From Gammaproteobacteria bacterium (GTDB lineage: Bacteria; Pseudomonadota; Gammaproteobacteria; Steroidobacterales; Woeseiaceae), in the NCBI GenBank assembly GCA_029865385.1, contig JAOUGX010000016.1, forward strand, positions 1-55,428: 55,428 nucleotides of DNA. Direction: 5' to 3'. How positions within the stretch are numbered: the first letter of the stretch is position 1; every line of letters starts with the position of its first letter. Shown here one piece after another: positions 1-8,393 of this stretch. Under the pieces are notes generated by a model, which ran no database searches, was not told where the DNA came from, and saw nothing but the letters and a program-made list of their open reading frames with translations. Position numbers and translations under genes: made by a program.

Positions 1-295
1 GTTGCTGGTCGGTGAACGCGGCCATCGCGCGTTCATCGGTATGATCGGCCGGCTGCGAGCCCTGGTTACGGACCGCGGGCGTGTCGCCGCGGCCGTCAAT
101 GCCATGGCATACGGCGCAATGCCGTTCGTGCAGCGACCGCCCGCGTTCAAGGTCCTCTGCGGAGACAGGCACGGTCGGCGTCAGCGCCTGCGCACTGGCG
201 GGCGCGGGGACCAATGCCAGCCAGACGCTGGCGACTGCGAGCACCGAAACCGAAACAGGCCGGTCCGGTTGGGTGTGACTGCGGAAAGCGGCCAT
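1..295 (-). CDS. c-type cytochrome, 3' part missing
   Basis: The gene reads leftward out of the window, so only its first 98 codons are visible. The start ATG is at 293-295. A basic N-terminus is followed by a hydrophobic stretch ending in an ASAQA-type signal peptidase site near residue 37, so the protein is exported to the periplasm. The mature part carries RHCAVCHG, a CXXCH haem c attachment motif, preceded by a helix typical of class I cytochrome c. The distal Met ligand would lie outside the window. It diverges from a PQQ-type sugar dehydrogenase 101 bp away, for which a periplasmic cytochrome c is a natural electron acceptor; that partnership is inference. Confidence 0.8.
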   Translation of the reverse strand, partial: MAAFRSHTQPDRPVSVSVLAVASVWLALVPAPASAQALTPTVPVSAEDLERGRSLHERHCAVCHGIDGRGDTPAVRNQGSQPADHTDERAMAAFTDQQ

Positions 296-396
296 TATTT
301 ATACGCACTGCGGACAGATGTGCGTTAATCTTCGCAAAATCTGTGGCCCGTGCCCAGCGCGCGGCATGCATCGCCGCCATCAATGAGGGGAAGCAG

Positions 397-1551
397 ATGT
401 ATTTTCGCAAATGCCTGTTGACGGTACTCGCCGCTGGCTTCGCATGTACGGGCGCACACGCCGACGACGCAACTTCCGAACCCATCGAGAGCGCGGCCGC
501 GACCTTCCGGGTGGAGCATGTCGCCGGCAACCTGTCGATCCCATGGGCGATGGCTTTCCTGGCTGATGGCCGCGCGGTCGTCAGCGAGCGCGCGGCAGGG
601 CGTCTCACGCTACTCGAGTTGGCGACCGGTGAACTCACGTCACTGGACAATGGCCCAGCCGATATCTTCGTCCGTGCCAACGCAGGCATGCTCGACGTTC
701 GTGCACACCCGCAGTTCACGGACAACGGCTGGATCTACTACGCCTACACCGCCGGCACGGAGGCGTTGAACACGACGGTAGTCGAGCGTGCCCGGCTCGA
801 TGGCAGCAGACTTATCAATCGCGAACGGATCTTCGAGGCGTTGCCCTGGTTCCACGGCGATATTGTCTACGGCTGCCGGCTCGCATTCCGCGACGGCTAC
901 CTTTACGTGACCATGGGCGAGCGCTGGGATCTGCGCCACCTCGCACAGAGCGTCGGCAGCCATCTCGGCAAGGTCATGCGCCTGCACGAGGACGGCTCTG
1001 TACCTGACGACAACCCGTTCGTCGATGTGCCCGGTGCCGCTGCCGCAGTGTGGAGCTACGGGCATCGCAATCCGCAGGGCTTGACCGTGCACCCGCAGAC
1101 GGGTGAGCTCTGGTTGCACGAACATGGGCCGCGTGGCGGCGACGAGGTCAACCTGGTCCACCGGGGACGCAACTACGGCTGGCCGATCGTCAGCTACGGA
1201 AAAGAATATAGCGGCGAGCCCGTGGACCCCGGCCGCAAGGGACACACCGGGATGGAGGACATGGAAGGGCCGGTGCATTACTGGGACCCGTCGATCGCCC
1301 CGTCCGGCATGATGTTCTACGATGGCGACGCGTTTCCCGGCTGGCGCGGTGATATGTTCATCGGTGCGCTCGCCGGCGCGTATATAAGCCGACTGGTGAT
1401 GAAGGGTGCGACCGTCATCGGCGAGGAGCGATTGCTCGAGGATGCATTGCGGCGGGTGCGCTTCCTCGAGCAGGGTCCTGAAGGCTACATCTACTTTGGC
1501 GTCGACGGCGGCGAGATCCTGCGGCTGGTCCCCGCGCATACGCCACGCTGA
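397..1551 (+). CDS. PQQ-dependent sugar dehydrogenase-like protein (GSDH/YliI family)
   Basis: A 384-aa exported protein of the soluble aldose sugar dehydrogenase family, six-bladed beta-propellers that oxidise sugars with pyrroloquinoline quinone in the periplasm. The signal peptide is about residues 1-22 (hydrophobic core then AHA|DD). Family blocks are visible in order: LSIPWAMAFLADGRAVVSER near the N-terminus, HGDIVYGCRLAFRDGYLYVT, LGKVMRLHEDGSVPDDNPF, and YGHRNPQGL followed by LHEHGPRGGDEVN, which contribute the cofactor and Ca2+ region. The reading frame stays open upstream to 214, but ATG 397 has GAGGGG 7 nt upstream and starts exactly at the signal peptide. Substrate is not predictable. 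It faces a cytochrome c gene. Confidence 0.85.
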   Translation: MYFRKCLLTVLAAGFACTGAHADDATSEPIESAAATFRVEHVAGNLSIPWAMAFLADGRAVVSERAAGRLTLLELATGELTSLDNGPADIFVRANAGMLDVRAHPQFTDNGWIYYAYTAGTEALNTTVVERARLDGSRLINRERIFEALPWFHGDIVYGCRLAFRDGYLYVTMGERWDLRHLAQSVGSHLGKVMRLHEDGSVPDDNPFVDVPGAAAAVWSYGHRNPQGLTVHPQTGELWLHEHGPRGGDEVNLVHRGRNYGWPIVSYGKEYSGEPVDPGRKGHTGMEDMEGPVHYWDPSIAPSGMMFYDGDAFPGWRGDMFIGALAGAYISRLVMKGATVIGEERLLEDALRRVRFLEQGPEGYIYFGVDGGEILRLVPAHTPR

Positions 1552-1569
1552 GCAGCGCGCTGCCCGTGC

Positions 1570-2970
1570 TCAACGCGGGCGCGGGATCAGGTGCAGGCTA
1601 GTCTGGCGGCCATCGATGAATTCGATGGTCTCGCCATCGAAGTACGCGTCCTCCTCGAGCCTGAAGCGCACCGGCTGATCGTCCCATTCGGGCACGGCCT
1701 TCTGCACGTTGAGTTCGATCGACCAAGCCGTGTTCGGATGGATCGGGTAGTCGCCCATGCCGGGCACGCCCTGCTGCTTGTCCCATGCGCCTATCCAGGG
1801 CCCGGCGCCATGGCCGTGATAGCCGAGCGCATGGCTGTAGAACACGGCGTCCAGCTCCTCATCGCGAGCCTGGGCAACCGCCCGGGCGAGCAGGTCGTTG
1901 GCAGTTTCTCCGGCGCGGAAGTTCTCCATCAGGATGTCCTGCGCGCGGTTAGCCGCGGCGAGGCCGGATTTCAGCCCCTCGGGCGCATCCGTCTCGCCGG
2001 GACGCAGCACGTAGGCATGGTTCTGCGTATCGGTCGTGAAGCCGAGATACCTGATGCCGAAGTCCGTGTGCAGCAGATCGCCGGGCATGATCAGCGGGTC
2101 CGACTGGGCTTCGGCGAACATCGCCGACATGTCGCCGTCCTGCTCTGCCCGGCGTGTGGCCGATACCGACGGATGGAACCACGTCTCAAGCCCGAGCTCG
2201 CGGATGCGTTCGCGGTACCACCATTGAACGTCGCTCGTGCGCGTCCGACCCGGCGTGATCACTTTCTCCGAGAGCCCCTCGATGACGATTGCATGAGCGA
2301 TGCGCTGGATCGTCCGGTACGCGACCATCTCTTCGGGGATGCGAGTCTCCAGCCAACCGAGCGCGAGCTTCTCGGCCGAAACGAGGCGGTCGGCGTAGCG
2401 CTCGCCCAACGCGTCGACGAGCCCACGTTCCTCGGTTGCAGTGAGTCCATCCGCCAGCGGAAAAAACTCCGAACGATTAACGGCGATCCGCTGCGGATCG
2501 CGCTCGGCGACGATCTCTCCGATGCGCGCCCACTGATCGGGTTGCCCGTCGTGCGGAAACCACTCGCGCGGATAGATGTCGCCGCCATGTCTGGCGGCGG
2601 TTTGCGGATCGCGTGAGGCCACGGCGTGGAAGGTCGCCGACAAGCGCTCGACCTCGGCGCCGGGTTCGGGCTGGTGGAACATCAGCACGGTGCGCCGGCG
2701 CGCCGACATCCAGGTTGCCGGCAGCAGCGTCTCGACCACCGGGTCCTCGGCATACTCGCGTGCGATCACGATCCACATGTCGACGCCGGCACGCTCCATC
2801 AGCGCCGGCAGCAGCGTATCCAGCCGCTTCACGAGCCAATCGTCGCGCAGGTCGGACTGTTCGCGCAGGCTTAAGACATCGGGGACGACCGGATCGGCCT
2901 GCAGCTTGCCGGGTAGTGCAGTTGTCGCGAGCAGCGTCACGACCAGGAAAGCAAGAATGTGCCTGCCCAT
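1570..2970 (-). CDS. Exported M24-family metallopeptidase (Xaa-Pro aminopeptidase-like)
   Basis: A 466-aa pita-bread-fold protein. Residues 1-25 form a signal peptide, so it should act in the periplasm. The five metal ligands of the M24 site are all recognisable: two Asp in HTDFGIRYLGFTTDTQNHAY, His in SHALGYHGHGAGP, Glu in AWSIELNVQ and Glu in RFRLEEDAYF. This argues for an active dinuclear metallopeptidase that removes N-terminal residues, probably before Pro, rather than a pseudoenzyme such as creatinase-type relatives. The N-terminal domain (about 30-220) is the usual non-catalytic half. It converges on the sugar dehydrogenase, with 18 bp between the stop codons. Specificity is not decided by sequence alone. 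Confidence 0.85.
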   Translation of the reverse strand: MGRHILAFLVVTLLATTALPGKLQADPVVPDVLSLREQSDLRDDWLVKRLDTLLPALMERAGVDMWIVIAREYAEDPVVETLLPATWMSARRRTVLMFHQPEPGAEVERLSATFHAVASRDPQTAARHGGDIYPREWFPHDGQPDQWARIGEIVAERDPQRIAVNRSEFFPLADGLTATEERGLVDALGERYADRLVSAEKLALGWLETRIPEEMVAYRTIQRIAHAIVIEGLSEKVITPGRTRTSDVQWWYRERIRELGLETWFHPSVSATRRAEQDGDMSAMFAEAQSDPLIMPGDLLHTDFGIRYLGFTTDTQNHAYVLRPGETDAPEGLKSGLAAANRAQDILMENFRAGETANDLLARAVAQARDEELDAVFYSHALGYHGHGAGPWIGAWDKQQGVPGMGDYPIHPNTAWSIELNVQKAVPEWDDQPVRFRLEEDAYFDGETIEFIDGRQTSLHLIPRPR

Positions 2971-3154
2971 GGACTTCGTCTCGAGGTAGTTGAGCGGACC
3001 CCAGCATACCGCAAAACCCCGGGTGACTGTTCGCTATTGCATGAATCGTGCGCATAGTGAACAAATATTTGGTACGATCATCCGGGCACATAACGTACGA
3101 GGGCGCCTGCACCCGCAATCAATGAAGCCGCACGCAAATTCAGGAGAGACGACA

Positions 3155-4846
3155 ATGCACAAGCCTGCTGGCCGACGCCGTATGGCGGATTTATGGACCT
3201 GTTGGGGGGCCACCACCTGGTTAGCGCTGGCACTTGCGGGCACGCCCGCATCGGCCGGCCCGCCGGACGGCGACGGCACCTACGAGGACATGATCGAACT
3301 GTTCGAGGAGTTCCTCGAATGGCGTGATCTCGAACCGGACGCGGAGGGCATTGCCGACTACGGCCCCGCGGCCATCGATCGCCGGCGCGAGGAGATCGAC
3401 CGGTTCCAGCGTCAGCTCGAGACGATGGGTGTGGCGGGCTGGGATCGTGCGAAGCAGGTGGAATACCTGACAGCGCGCTCGCACATGGACCGCGCCGAAT
3501 TCATCCTGCACGTTACGAAGCCGTGGCAGCGCGATCCTGTGTTCTATGTCCTCCCGATCCAACGCATTGCATTCGCCGACATACCGGCGAAAGGCGAGGC
3601 GCGTGACCGGTTGCTCTCGCAATTGCGCATAGTGCCGGAGACGATCGCGGCGGCCAGGTCGAACCTCACGGACGTAGCGGCCGATTTTGCGGCCAGGGCC
3701 ATTTATACCCTGTCTCAGTCGGACGGCGTGGGCCTGGGACATCCATATCGCGACGAGCCGCCCGCAGGCACGATGGGCTGGTATGACGACCTACTCGAGC
3801 GCGTGAAGCGTGACCAGCCGGATCTCGTCGATGATGTGGGTGCCGCGAGGCAAGCGGTGCGCGACTTCCACGCATGGCTTGTCGACAATCAGGAAAGCTT
3901 CACGAGCCCCAACGGAGTCGGGGAGAAGATGCTCGACTGGTTCGTCTGGCATGTCGAGTATCTGCCCTACACGTCGGAAGAGATGCTTCGGCTGGCGCAC
4001 CGTGAGCTGCAACGCACCCGTTCGTTCCTGTACCTCGAGCAGCACAGCAACCGGGACCTGCCGGAAATCGAGCTGCCGCGCTCGCGCGAGGAATACCAGG
4101 AGCGCCTCGCGGCGGTCGACCGGCGCATCAAGGACTGGATCGACGAGCAAGAGATCATCACGATCCCGGATTACGTGCCCAGCGATTGGCGGGAGATGGG
4201 CTATAACGTACCGTTTATCGAGCGTCCGCAGGGACCGAACTTCTGGGAGCACGTGCAGTTCCGTGACCCATCGCCCGATCACCTGCACGCGGTGATTCCT
4301 GGCCATCGCTTCGACGGCCACCTGGAACAACACCTTGTCGGCGACCACCCGATTCGCAAGATCGGGTTCGGCCCGCGTCGCGAAGGGTGGGGCGTGTACC
4401 TCGAGGAGATGGCGATCCCGGCCGGCTTGTTCGACGACCAGCCGCGCGTGCGCGAGCTTATCTACGTGTTCAGCCTGTGGCGTGCCGCGCGCACCATCGG
4501 TGACATCCACAACCAGCGGAACGACTGGACCGTCGCCGAGACTCACGAGTATTGGCTCGATGCCGTACCCTGGATGGACTTGGGCGTAGCGAACAACTAC
4601 AGCTACTTGCGGGCGTCCCCCGGGCACGGCCTCCAGTACACAATCGGCGCAGTCGAGATGTATCGGCTCCTGTCAGACCGCCAGCACCAGCTCGGCGAGG
4701 ACTTTGTGCTGAAGGACTTCCACGACGATTTCATGCGCAAGGGCCGGCTGCCGCTCTCGCTGATCCGATACGAAATGACCGGCTTCAACGACGACGTTAG
4801 CCGCTTCTGGGATCGCGAGCGGGTAGCCGATGCGATGAAGCGCTGA
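3155..4846 (+). CDS. Exported DUF885 family protein
   Basis: A 563-aa protein of the DUF885 family, helical proteins related to M32-like zinc carboxypeptidases. ATG 3155 is chosen because AGGAG lies 8 nt upstream; the frame stays open to 2990 without support. A hydrophobic segment around residues 17-31 ends in TPASAG, a likely signal peptide. Family landmarks are FREWHVEYLPYT-like text (WHVEYLPYT), EGWGVYLEEMAIPAGLFDD and the C-terminal SPGHGLQYTIG. The position where active relatives carry HExxGH reads HAVIPGH here, so the glutamate is replaced, which casts doubt on zinc-peptidase activity. A second DUF885 gene lies at 8394-10058, beyond the TonB receptor, suggesting one uptake/processing locus (inference). 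Confidence 0.8.
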   Translation: MHKPAGRRRMADLWTCWGATTWLALALAGTPASAGPPDGDGTYEDMIELFEEFLEWRDLEPDAEGIADYGPAAIDRRREEIDRFQRQLETMGVAGWDRAKQVEYLTARSHMDRAEFILHVTKPWQRDPVFYVLPIQRIAFADIPAKGEARDRLLSQLRIVPETIAAARSNLTDVAADFAARAIYTLSQSDGVGLGHPYRDEPPAGTMGWYDDLLERVKRDQPDLVDDVGAARQAVRDFHAWLVDNQESFTSPNGVGEKMLDWFVWHVEYLPYTSEEMLRLAHRELQRTRSFLYLEQHSNRDLPEIELPRSREEYQERLAAVDRRIKDWIDEQEIITIPDYVPSDWREMGYNVPFIERPQGPNFWEHVQFRDPSPDHLHAVIPGHRFDGHLEQHLVGDHPIRKIGFGPRREGWGVYLEEMAIPAGLFDDQPRVRELIYVFSLWRAARTIGDIHNQRNDWTVAETHEYWLDAVPWMDLGVANNYSYLRASPGHGLQYTIGAVEMYRLLSDRQHQLGEDFVLKDFHDDFMRKGRLPLSLIRYEMTGFNDDVSRFWDRERVADAMKR

Positions 4847-4975
4847 GCGCTGATTTTCATCCAAAGCTAATCCACTAAGCGCCATTATTTGCAACCAAGG
4901 ATTGCGCACGTGTAACCCTTCTCCTGGGACAGGACCGCAGGAGATTTGATGGGGCGATAGACGTGGATTTATTGA

Positions 4976-5104
4976 GTGCAGCTCGACGCCGACAGGATAG
5001 TCATCACGTCGAAAGGACGTCTGTTACTTCGAAGCATTGCCATGGTTTTCGACCGCTACCTGGCCGAAGAACAGGACGGCAGCCGCTATTCAAGGGCGAT
5101 CTAA
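4976..5104 (+). pseudogene. hemN: 3' remnant of hemN (oxygen-independent coproporphyrinogen III oxidase)
   Basis: An open stretch of 42 codons ends in TAA at 5102-5104 and reads QLDADRIVITSKGRLLLRSI, then AMVFDRYL and finally YSRAI. This is the C-terminal signature of HemN, which typically ends ..GRLLIRxICMxFDxYL...FSRVI. An in-frame stop at 4973-4975 precedes it, and a plausible continuation upstream (GGATTTATTGAG) lies in another frame, so this is the decayed tail of a gene rather than a functional one. The rest of the 330-bp interval (4847-5181) holds no gene, only a terminator after the remnant. The identification rests on remembered family sequence, not on a search. Confidence 0.6.
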
Positions 5105-5130
5105 GCCGGAATTATCAATCCGCCTGAAGA

Positions 5131-5155
5131 AAACGGCCCCTTTCGGGGCCGTTTT
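5131..5155. terminator. Bidirectional rho-independent terminator
   Basis: A perfect stem AAACGGCCCC / GGGGCCGTTT with loop TTTC, flanked by an A run on the left and a T run on the right, lies between the plus-strand DUF885/hemN remnant and the 3' end of the minus-strand TonB receptor. It can stop transcription from both sides. Confidence 0.85.
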
Positions 5156-5181
5156 GTGTTGCATCGATCTGCGCTTTGCCT

Positions 5182-8094
5182 TTACTCGTGCTGATAGGTA
5201 ACTCGCAGATAACCGACGGTTCCCGGAATATCGTGCGAAACACGGCTCATGCCGATGCTTCCGCAGGGATTGCAGACCGGCGGATCCTCATCCAGCACAT
5301 TGTTGAAGCCGAGCGTTACCGTCAGCGCGTCGTCCATGAACGATGGGTTGTAGCTTACGCGGAGGTCGGTAAACATCGCCGAATCCAGCTTGTTCGCGCC
5401 GGTAATCATCTCGTCAACCCAGCGAAATACGAGCGCACCGTTCCAGCGTTCCTTGGTCCAGTCGATCGTGGTGACCGCCCGCCACTCCGGAAACGCCCGT
5501 TGGAAGGTCTCGTTGGTATGCTGGCCGGTGCGATCTGTAACGGTAACTGTGTTGTCGATATTGGCCGTCTTTTCCAGGTACTCGCTCAGATAGGTTGCGT
5601 TCAAGGTGAGCCCGAACTGACCGATACTGAATTCCGGAGCAAGGTAGTTGAACATCAGGTCGTATCCCGACGCTTCGATACCACCGATATTCTGTAACCG
5701 ATTGTTTATCAGCCCCAGTTGGCCGGAACTCGATCGCGGAACCAGATCACAAAACAACGGGTTCAGCGTATTGACGCACGCCGTTACGACGTCGCCCGGC
5801 GGGCGTCCCTGGATTGCATCGTCGATTTGCAGATTGTAGAAATCGAGCGAAACGGTCAGGCCATCGGTCCAGTTGGCGCCATCCGCCCATTCCGGGCTGT
5901 AGACAAGACCGGCAGTCCAGTTATCCGAGGTCTCCGGCGCCAGATTCGGGTTGCCGGCCGACACAGCCGATTGCTGCGGGTTCAGCTGGGCAAGGCCGGG
6001 ACCCACACCGAGGGCCGCGCAGTTGTCTATGATGCTCTGCGGCTGCGGACCGGTTTCCTGTCGGCCGCCATTGGCAGCCGGGATTGTGCCCAGTACGTCG
6101 GCGCAGGGATCCAGGTAGGTAAAGTCCTCGCGCGCGGCGCCACCGAACAACTCACCGATGCCCGGGGCGCGAATACCGGTCGAGAACGATGCGCGGAACG
6201 ACAGTTCCTCGATCGGCCGCCACAAGCCGCTGACCTTGTAGGTCGACTTCGATCCGGACGTACTGTAGTCGGAATTGCGGCCTGCAATGTTCAGCTCGAG
6301 GTAGTCGGCGAGCTGAGCGCCCGAGATCAGCGGAATATTCAACTCCGCGTAGTACTCGGTAACGTCGTATGCGCCCGCCGTCGCGCCGGCTGGAATACCG
6401 GCCGTTTCGCCACGTTCGGCAATCGGATCCGGGCGGTAGGATCCTTGATGATCCCGGTATTCGATGCCCGCAGCGAAAGCCATGTCGCCGCCCGGCAAAC
6501 TCACAATGTCGCCAGTGATGTTGAAGGCGAAATCCTTCAGGGTCTGCTCGCTGTAGTCGCGCTGAGTGTAGCCGACGAAATCAAGCATCTCCTCGGTGAT
6601 CGATCCTTCGCCATTCACGCCCTGACCGCCGAAGAAGTTAAACGGCACGCAGTTCGGTGTCGCAGCACAGACTGCAGGATCACCCATGGCGACCTGCAAC
6701 TTCGCGGCGTTGTGCGAGTTGTATTTCTCCTGGAAGCCACGATTGTCTCCATAGCTGGCTGTCAGGTCCCAGTACATGGTTCTGTTCCCAGCCGCAAATT
6801 CGCCAATCAATCCGGTGCTCAGCATGTAGACGTCGATTTCCTGGAAGAACAGGCGCCTTCCGGACTCGAGCGGACGACGCGCAAAGAACTCAAGGTTTCC
6901 GTTGGCTACCGACAAATCTTCGCCGAACGGGTTGAATGGATTCAACGCAGAAATGACGAAGTTGTCGTTGATCGCATTACCGCAACCATTGCCAAGGCAC
7001 AGCGGTTCGGGCGCAGCTTTCGTTGCCGAAGAGCGATTCGTGTAAGAACCGCGAATGAACATCTCCACGGTATCGGACAGCTGGTGCGTTACGTTGGTAT
7101 AGAGGTTGGTGCGCTTGTTGGGCGTACGCAGGTAGTTGTAGCCGGGTCCGTTGAAATTGAATCGGTCGGTCGCGCCAAAGGCATGGAAATCACCGCCGTT
7201 CGGGTCATTCGGATCGAATACCGGGATATTGCCCATGCCGTCGTTGACCACACCGTCATTCAGGGTCGCGTCCCAGAAATTGAAATTTGGACCCAAAACA
7301 AATCGTCCTTGTGGCGTAAACGAGGAACAGCCACCGGCCGCACAACTGGTCGCATCCGGAGTTGGATAAGCTGACCGGCTGCGATCCGCCGTATCGACAC
7401 CGCGCTCTTCCTTGTAACTTGCGCTGAAGATCACGTGCGTCGCATCATTTCCGCCACCCCAAAGGCCGGCGAACTCGTAAGATTCCCCGTCACCTTCCGA
7501 AAGGTAGCCGCCTCCCTGGGCGTCGAACCGCAGTCCGTCGAAGTCCTGGTCGGTAATGATGTTGACCACGCCGCCGATGGCATCCGAGCCGTAGATCGCC
7601 GATGCGCCATCCTGCAGTACTTCGACTCGCTGGATGACATTGTCGGGCACCGTGTTCAGGTCGACAGTGCTTGCAACACCTGACGCACTGCCGCCCGCGA
7701 CCCAGCGCCGGCCGTCGACCAGCACCAGCGTGCGCTTCGCGCCGACATTGCGAATCGCAAGTTCGACCGCACCGGCGCCGATACCGGACCCGTCCTGCGG
7801 GAATCCGGAATTGCCGGGAACGTTGAACTGCGAATTGATTGCGGAACCGGAGATAGGCAGGTTCTGCAAGGCATCGCCGAGGTTGGTCATGCCGGACTTG
7901 TTGATGTCGTCCCGCGTGATGTCCATGATGGCGGCGGCTTCGTCGAGGGGATTGCGCCGTATGCGCGATCCGGTCACGACGACTTCTTCCAGCACCTCCG
8001 CTTCCTGTGCACTGGCTGTCTGAACCTGAACGGTCGACAGATTTATTGCCAGGGCGGCACATAGTGCCCCGGCCGATGACACGAGATATTTCAT
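5182..8094 (-). CDS. TonB-dependent outer-membrane receptor
   Basis: A 970-aa outer-membrane beta-barrel with plug domain, energised through TonB for uptake of a large or scarce ligand. The start ATG is preceded by GGGGGAG 7 nt upstream. Residues 1-30 are a signal peptide ending in ASAQ. EEVVVTGSRIRR follows, the usual TonB-box/plug start of this receptor class in Gammaproteobacteria. The plug runs to about residue 200 with LVDGRRWVAGG, VEVLQDGASAIYGSDAIGGV and VNIIT. The C-terminal half has the LAPETSDNWTAGL block and alternating aromatic strands. The last residue is Glu rather than the common Phe. The DUF885 gene at 8394-10058 lies just upstream on the same strand. The ligand is unknown; a peptide is one guess given that neighbour. 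Confidence 0.93.
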   Translation of the reverse strand: MKYLVSSAGALCAALAINLSTVQVQTASAQEAEVLEEVVVTGSRIRRNPLDEAAAIMDITRDDINKSGMTNLGDALQNLPISGSAINSQFNVPGNSGFPQDGSGIGAGAVELAIRNVGAKRTLVLVDGRRWVAGGSASGVASTVDLNTVPDNVIQRVEVLQDGASAIYGSDAIGGVVNIITDQDFDGLRFDAQGGGYLSEGDGESYEFAGLWGGGNDATHVIFSASYKEERGVDTADRSRSAYPTPDATSCAAGGCSSFTPQGRFVLGPNFNFWDATLNDGVVNDGMGNIPVFDPNDPNGGDFHAFGATDRFNFNGPGYNYLRTPNKRTNLYTNVTHQLSDTVEMFIRGSYTNRSSATKAAPEPLCLGNGCGNAINDNFVISALNPFNPFGEDLSVANGNLEFFARRPLESGRRLFFQEIDVYMLSTGLIGEFAAGNRTMYWDLTASYGDNRGFQEKYNSHNAAKLQVAMGDPAVCAATPNCVPFNFFGGQGVNGEGSITEEMLDFVGYTQRDYSEQTLKDFAFNITGDIVSLPGGDMAFAAGIEYRDHQGSYRPDPIAERGETAGIPAGATAGAYDVTEYYAELNIPLISGAQLADYLELNIAGRNSDYSTSGSKSTYKVSGLWRPIEELSFRASFSTGIRAPGIGELFGGAAREDFTYLDPCADVLGTIPAANGGRQETGPQPQSIIDNCAALGVGPGLAQLNPQQSAVSAGNPNLAPETSDNWTAGLVYSPEWADGANWTDGLTVSLDFYNLQIDDAIQGRPPGDVVTACVNTLNPLFCDLVPRSSSGQLGLINNRLQNIGGIEASGYDLMFNYLAPEFSIGQFGLTLNATYLSEYLEKTANIDNTVTVTDRTGQHTNETFQRAFPEWRAVTTIDWTKERWNGALVFRWVDEMITGANKLDSAMFTDLRVSYNPSFMDDALTVTLGFNNVLDEDPPVCNPCGSIGMSRVSHDIPGTVGYLRVTYQHE

Positions 8095-8393
8095 TTCAAC
8101 TCCCCCTGAGTTTCAGACAGGCTGCCTTGAAAATCGCCCGGCAACGCTGCCTGATTTAAGAAAATCCTGCTCCAGATTTATTGTCGTACTATCACCACAA
8201 CTTCCACAGTTTGCACGTTCTATTGTCGATGCAGAACGGGATTGCTATTGCACGATCATTGTAAACACCAAACGCGAGACTGAAAACAGCTGTTCGAGTT
8301 CAGAAAAAATCGGCAGCCGTCCTGATCTGTTATTTGTTGTTGCTGCGCTACTATTTTGCGCCTTATCCGCAACGATGCGCAATCGCTTTCGCG
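8095..8393. other. Intergenic leader of the TonB receptor
   Basis: About 300 bp without a coding region, AT-rich in its middle. It must hold the end of the upstream DUF885 transcript and the receptor promoter on the minus strand. I see no strong hairpin with a T run and no clear operator palindrome. Confidence 0.5.

Noticed and set aside
640..1539. 299-codon minus-strand frame
   Set aside because: Antisense to the sugar dehydrogenase with clear family motifs; no motif of its own.
5719..7374. 551-codon plus-strand open frame
   Set aside because: It lies wholly antisense to the TonB receptor, which has signal peptide, plug and barrel motifs; the long frame is a by-product of GC-rich codon use.
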